Positions 43,625 to 46,128 of a stretch of 46,128 nucleotides of DNA are shown piece by piece. Source of the stretch: Lithacetigena sp037446255 [NCBI: Coprothermobacterota bacterium] (GTDB lineage Bacteria; Coprothermobacterota; HKB111); NCBI GenBank assembly GCA_037446255.1, contig JBBIIY010000009.1, forward strand, positions 9,386 through 55,513, in the 5' to 3' direction. Under the pieces are notes generated by a model. The model was given only the letters and a program-made list of their open reading frames with translations. It ran no database searches and had not been told where the DNA came from. A program made the translations under genes and the position numbers. Every line of letters starts with the position of its first letter. Position 1 is the stretch's first letter.

Positions 43625-43741
43625 TGTCACTCCGTACTGGATACGGGGTCTACTCTTTTAGTGCATAAAGCCAAGGACTCTGGATCATTATCCAGGGTGA
43701 TAAAAGGTAGGTTAGATGCTGGATTTAAGTCCAGCATGACA
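43625..43741. repeat. Intergenic palindromic element of about 117 bases
   Basis: The block has terminal inverted TGTCA (43625-43629) and TGACA (43737-43741) and three internal hairpins. These are CCGTA/TACGG (43632-43646), CTGGAT/ATCCAG (43680-43695) and ATGCTGGA/TCCAGCAT (43716-43737). It is open in one frame on the plus strand, with an SVLDTGS-like and a LDAGFKSSMT-like segment. That is the form taken by GTCATTCC-type dispersed repeats seen in many bacterial genomes. It is therefore probably a non-autonomous repeat, not a gene. Confidence 0.6.
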
Positions 43742-43892
43742 AAAATCGCTAATGTTCCAATAGATACCTCTTGGGGACTGTCTCCAACTGCATTTCATTC
43801 TACTAAGGGAAATTACCAGGTTCCACTCCTTGCTCGCTGGTTAATATAAGGTGTAATGGTTCAAAGTCAAATATTTTAAGTTTGGCTGTAGT

Positions 43893-44021
43893 TTAAGATA
43901 TTAAACCCCTCCCCCGAGCTTTAAATAGTACTGGAATAATGGACATACCTCTTGAAATAACAATTATAGGCACCACAATTGGAATTTCAATTATAGTGAA
44001 ACCTTCTGATCTGTTTAATAT
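43893..44021 (-). pseudogene. Decayed third pilin gene (N-terminal remnant)
   Basis: The minus-strand frame reads ILNRSEGFTIIEIPIVVPII and then VISRGMSIIPVLFKARGRGL before a TAA at 43893-43895. Aligned to the intact pilin (MLVRGNKGFTLIELLIVIAI, LIPNLLGARARAQI), it keeps the GF cleavage site, Glu5, the hydrophobic helix, and the IPxLxxARxR turn. The initiator is ATA instead of ATG, two prolines break the helix, and the frame stops after about 42 codons. I see no continuing C-terminal part beyond the stop. It is a relic of a pilin duplication. Confidence 0.7.
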
Positions 44022-44158
44022 CCTTGAACCCTTTCAGGATTCAAAAAAAATGTAAAACTCTTTGAGGATTTGATTGCACATTGAACTTATCAGTATAAAA
44101 CATATTTATTTGGTATATGTTGATTTTGATAAAAATTATAAAAATCATCGGGAAGTCC

Positions 44159-44191
44159 AAAAAAAAAGAGGGTCTAAAAAGACCCTCTTTT
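44159..44191 (-). terminator. Intrinsic terminator of pilin paralogue 2
   Basis: AAAAGAGGGTC (44164-44174) pairs with GACCCTCTTTT (44181-44191), an 11-pair stem with a 6-base loop. On the minus strand it is followed by a run of nine T. It begins 22 bases after the pilin stop codon. Confidence 0.92.
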
Positions 44192-44212
44192 AGTTTATGC
44201 CTTTAAAACAGA

Positions 44213-44662
44213 TTATGGTAAGTCAACAAATTCAACACCCTGTTCATGAGTTAACCGTATTGCATCTGTACCATTCACACCAGATTGTAAAACTGCAGCA
44301 GGTCGAAGACCTGTTGGAATAGGTAGTACTAAAAGATATCCCTGTCCATCTAATGTTTGATTATAGGCATCGGCAGTAAGTATATCTGCTGTTCTATTCC
44401 AGGGTACCCTGGGAGTTTTGTTTCCAAGGTACTGCGCTGTAAGATTACCTAAATCACCATCTGCAGGGTAACTTCCCCTATCAAGCGACCAAGTTTCCAT
44501 TCCTGTAGCAATGCTTCTCATCTCTGCCACAGCCGAGGTTATCTGCGCTCTGGCTCTGGCTCCCAATAGATTCGGTATCAAAACAGCAGCAAGAATAACG
44601 ATGATGGCAATAACAATTAACAATTCAATCAAAGTAAAACCTTTGTTTCCTCTCACCAACAT
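44213..44662 (-). CDS. Type II/IV pseudopilin, paralogue 2, under a riboswitch-like leader
   Basis: A 149-residue prepilin: MLVRGNKG, then FTLIELLIVIAIIVILAAVL with Glu5, then IPNLLGARARAQITSAVAEM. The globular part has DRGSYPADGDLGNLTAQYLG, PWNRTADIL and IRLTHEQGVEFVDLP. Identity with paralogue 1 runs along the whole length, so they are duplicates. It is a single-gene unit with a strong promoter, a structured leader, an ideal AAAGGAGG site and a strong terminator. It could be a major pilin or a secretion pseudopilin. Assembly genes are not in view. Confidence 0.92.
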   Translation of the reverse strand: MLVRGNKGFTLIELLIVIAIIVILAAVLIPNLLGARARAQITSAVAEMRSIATGMETWSLDRGSYPADGDLGNLTAQYLGNKTPRVPWNRTADILTADAYNQTLDGQGYLLVLPIPTGLRPAAVLQSGVNGTDAIRLTHEQGVEFVDLP

Positions 44663-44728
44663 TTTTTAAAACCTCCTTTAAAATATTTTTTTCTTGTAAC
44701 AAGTTAACCTATAACCTGTTTTAATTCA

Positions 44729-44754
44729 GGGGTTTTGAGTTTACATAAAACCCC
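44729..44754 (-). promoter_or_regulatory. Leader hairpin between aptamer and pilin start
   Basis: GGGGTTTT (44729-44736) and AAAACCCC (44747-44754) can form an 8-pair stem in the leader, between the riboswitch-like domain and the ribosome binding site. It has no T-run after it on the minus strand, so it is not a standard terminator. It may be part of the expression platform. Confidence 0.4.
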
Positions 44755-44807
44755 AAAAACATTATAACATAATCTGCTTACAATTTTCCGAGCTTTTTAA
44801 AAAAACA

Positions 44808-44896
44808 TAAGCCGGTTACGCTACTTGCTTCAGAGTTCCCATAGCGTCCATTTTCGGGAATCACCCTTCATAGCATCTCACATCTCCTACCACTTA
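44808..44896 (-). promoter_or_regulatory. Probable c-di-GMP-II riboswitch aptamer
   Basis: The minus-strand leader has the layout of the class II c-di-GMP aptamer. P1 is UAAGU (44892-44896) with GCUUA (44808-44812). P2 is CUAU (44870-44873) with AUGG (44848-44851), around an AUGAAGGGU segment. P3 is a 6-pair ACGCUA (44842-44847) / UAGCGU (44818-44823). The conserved AACCG (44813-44817) follows P3 and can pair with GGU of AUGAAGGGU as a pseudoknot. The known Clostridium aptamer, as I recall it, has AUGAAUGGGUU, a P3 stem and AGUGCAACCG in the same order. P1 here is weak and 5' spacing is longer. Confidence 0.6.
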
Positions 44897-44905
44897 AACT
44901 ATTCT

Positions 44906-44935
44906 TTTATACCATAGCGTTTGTTATTTTGTCAA
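44906..44935 (-). promoter_or_regulatory. Strong promoter of the pilin paralogue 2 leader
   Basis: Consensus TTGACA (44930-44935), 18 bases, TATAAA (44906-44911) on the minus strand. The start site would be near 44899, placing the aptamer right at the 5' end of a leader of about 237 bases. Confidence 0.75.
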
Positions 44936-45012
44936 GTGAATTGATGCACGTTCATTTCTTAATAACACACTAAAACATAATAAATATATGTTTATATCTA
45001 TATTTATAATGA

Positions 45013-46023
45013 TTATTCGAACCCTGCAATTCTTTTTATTTTCACCAAAATTACAGATGCCTGTGCTCGAGTTAAAGAGCTTGCTGGAGCAAATGTATTT
45101 TCATTATACCCTTTCATAATGCCTGCTTTTACCACCCTGTTTATATACACATATGCCCAGTGAGGGGAAGGTACATCGCTAAAATTAAGTTTAATCTCTT
45201 CTTTCAGATTCAAGGAAAGGGAAATTAAAACTGTTGTTTCTGCTCTACTTAAATTTGTATCAGGCCTGAGCGTGCCATCAGGATAACCTTTGATTATCCC
45301 CTTGGCATGTAGGGCCAATATTTCATTGATACAGGGGTGATCAGTAGGAACATCCATGTAAGGAGAATATGGGGTGGTGGTATAAGGTAGTTTCAATATT
45401 TTAGCCAGAGCATACAAGAAATCTATCCTCTTGATGGGAGATTCGGGATTAAATCTATTGGAATTATCTAATTTCAATAATCCGGTTGCCAGCATTTCCC
45501 TGATTTCTTTCTCTCCCCAATGGCTTTTGATATCAGAAACACCACCATAAGGAGGTAAAAGTTTTATATATATGGCACCTTCAGGTCTTATCCCGATTGC
45601 TTTAGCCCAACCTTTAACCAATAGCCCGAGAGGCTTATCATAAGGCAGGCTGAGAACACCAGTATTCCAATTTACAGTTAGAAGGGTTTTTGACTCACCT
45701 GGTTCAAGGGAAAGTGGGGTAATAACCTGTAAAAAGGCTTTTCCATGAGACCAGTGGTAAATTAAATCCTTCGGCTGGCTGTCAATGACCGTGTATATCT
45801 GGCAGTCTGCGATTTGAGAAGTGGGGAACTCAATTCTTGCAGGTTTATCTCCGATATTTTTTAGTTTGATTTCTATATTTATAGTTTCTCCGAAAAAGTA
45901 GGTGTTAAAGGAGCTTTCCACTTTTAATTCCAGGTTAGAAGTAAAACCTGTGGTAGTATAAACAGAAGGTAAGGATAAAATAATTATCTGGATTAAAAGT
46001 ACAGTTACTATTTGTCTTAACAT
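45013..46023 (-). CDS. Exported SLH-domain protein with BsuPI-like domain
   Basis: A 336-residue secreted protein. A signal peptide covers about residues 1-26. Residues about 30-130 resemble the BsuPI intracellular-protease-inhibitor-like beta domain (FPTSQIADCQIYTVID, IYHWSHGKAFLQVITPLSLEPGESKTL). Three S-layer homology repeats follow, from about residue 165: SHWGEKEIREMLATGLL, HPCINEILALHAKGIIKGYP and SPHWAYVYINRVVKAGIMKG, each with the RxxF/RAE-type end. It should anchor non-covalently to the cell-wall polymer or envelope. The protein ends with the third SLH repeat and has no membrane anchor. Function beyond surface attachment is unknown. Confidence 0.9.
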   Translation of the reverse strand: MLRQIVTVLLIQIIILSLPSVYTTTGFTSNLELKVESSFNTYFFGETINIEIKLKNIGDKPARIEFPTSQIADCQIYTVIDSQPKDLIYHWSHGKAFLQVITPLSLEPGESKTLLTVNWNTGVLSLPYDKPLGLLVKGWAKAIGIRPEGAIYIKLLPPYGGVSDIKSHWGEKEIREMLATGLLKLDNSNRFNPESPIKRIDFLYALAKILKLPYTTTPYSPYMDVPTDHPCINEILALHAKGIIKGYPDGTLRPDTNLSRAETTVLISLSLNLKEEIKLNFSDVPSPHWAYVYINRVVKAGIMKGYNENTFAPASSLTRAQASVILVKIKRIAGFE

Positions 46024-46128
46024 AATAATACCTTCGCTAATATAGACGAAATAAAACCGTTTTCAGTTCAATTATACAATAAAAAGTCCCTTCCTGGCTT
46101 CAACCTGCTCTCCCGAAGAACGGCTCCT
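46024..46128 (-). other. Upstream region of the SLH gene, unresolved
   Basis: A TATAAT (46071-46076) lies about 48 bases before the ATG but has no good -35; TTGAAG is 21 bases away. Before it lies a GC-richer 45-base block with a possible UUCG-type hairpin (CCGTTCT/AGAGCAGG). The window ends inside it. It may be the 3' end of a structured RNA or a neighbouring element. Confidence 0.3.

Larger units (their letters stand above)
44663..45012. other. 350-base gap holding the pilin leader
   Basis: It contains the pilin paralogue 2 promoter, riboswitch-like aptamer, leader hairpin and ribosome binding site, all on the minus strand. The part nearest the SLH stop codon (44940-45012) is AT-only, with a weak AAACATA/TATGTTT inverted repeat (44973-44993) that might serve as a poor terminator. 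No gene is seen. Confidence 0.6.

Noticed and set aside
43511-43849. A 112-codon plus-strand frame between the pilins
   Set aside because: It runs through the hairpin repeat element, has no ribosome binding site, and its repeat-like peptide is typical of palindromic intergenic DNA rather than a protein.
46077-46128. Cobalamin riboswitch 3' end
   Set aside because: Only AGCCAGGA resembles the B12 box; the following bases do not match and the rest of the element is outside the window.
1-46128. CRISPR arrays, tRNA or rRNA genes, transposases, prophage genes
   Set aside because: I looked through the gaps on both strands and saw no regularly spaced repeats, no tRNA-like cloverleaf ends and no transposase or phage-like protein.

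Overview
The window is 46 kb of low-GC bacterial chromosome from an anaerobe. The housekeeping gene order (ylxM-rpsP-khpA-ylqD-trmD-rplS-lepB-rnhB-yraN-comM-dprA, and degV-recG-rsmD-coaD-ackA-yceD-rpmF-plsX-rnc), together with spoVS, an S-layer-homology protein and frequent TTG/GTG starts, resembles Firmicutes or a neighbouring deep phylum such as Atribacterota. The lineage is an inference; no rRNA gene or other decisive marker is present.

Layout. (1) Positions 1-17.1 kb, minus strand: three housekeeping transcription units. These are a truncated spoVS with its own promoter; ylxM through nfo (ribosome biogenesis, signal peptidases, DNA uptake and repair); and degV through rnc (RecG, CoA synthesis, acetate kinase, phospholipid initiation, RNase III). 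ffh and rimM, usually found in this order, are absent. rpsP and comM appear to use the non-standard starts CTG and ATT. (2) 17.1-21.4 kb, minus: a nucleotide-sugar/flavonol-type reductase, an unusual acyl carrier protein, plsY, a D-amino-acid deacylase and a half-size TSUP permease. (3) 21.5-36.0 kb, minus: a tightly packed operon of 15 genes behind one good promoter. It encodes two-subunit fumarase, malic enzyme, HdrCBA, FloxDCBA, a soluble fumarate reductase/succinate dehydrogenase-like pair, succinyl-CoA synthetase and an RNase HIII-like protein. (4) 36.5-43.0 kb, plus: a nucleoside uptake and breakdown operon (ribokinase family, nucleoside hydrolase, BMP lipoprotein, ABC ATPase, two permeases) with an internal terminator after the lipoprotein gene. 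(5) 43.0-46.1 kb, minus: two paralogous type II/IV pseudopilins, a decayed third pilin, an intergenic hairpin repeat element and an SLH/BsuPI-domain surface protein. The second pilin has a strong promoter followed by a leader that matches a c-di-GMP-II riboswitch.

The main biological point is region 3. All enzymes needed to connect pyruvate/malate, fumarate, succinate and succinyl-CoA are co-transcribed with a complete NAD(H)-linked flavin-based electron-bifurcation module (FloxABCD-HdrABC). There is no membrane anchor for the fumarate reductase-like pair. The simplest reading is a cytoplasmic fumarate/succinate couple wired to NADH and ferredoxin through Hdr. The second point is the apparent c-di-GMP control of a pilin next to a pilin graveyard. 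The coupling in region 3 and the riboswitch identity are inferences from sequence.
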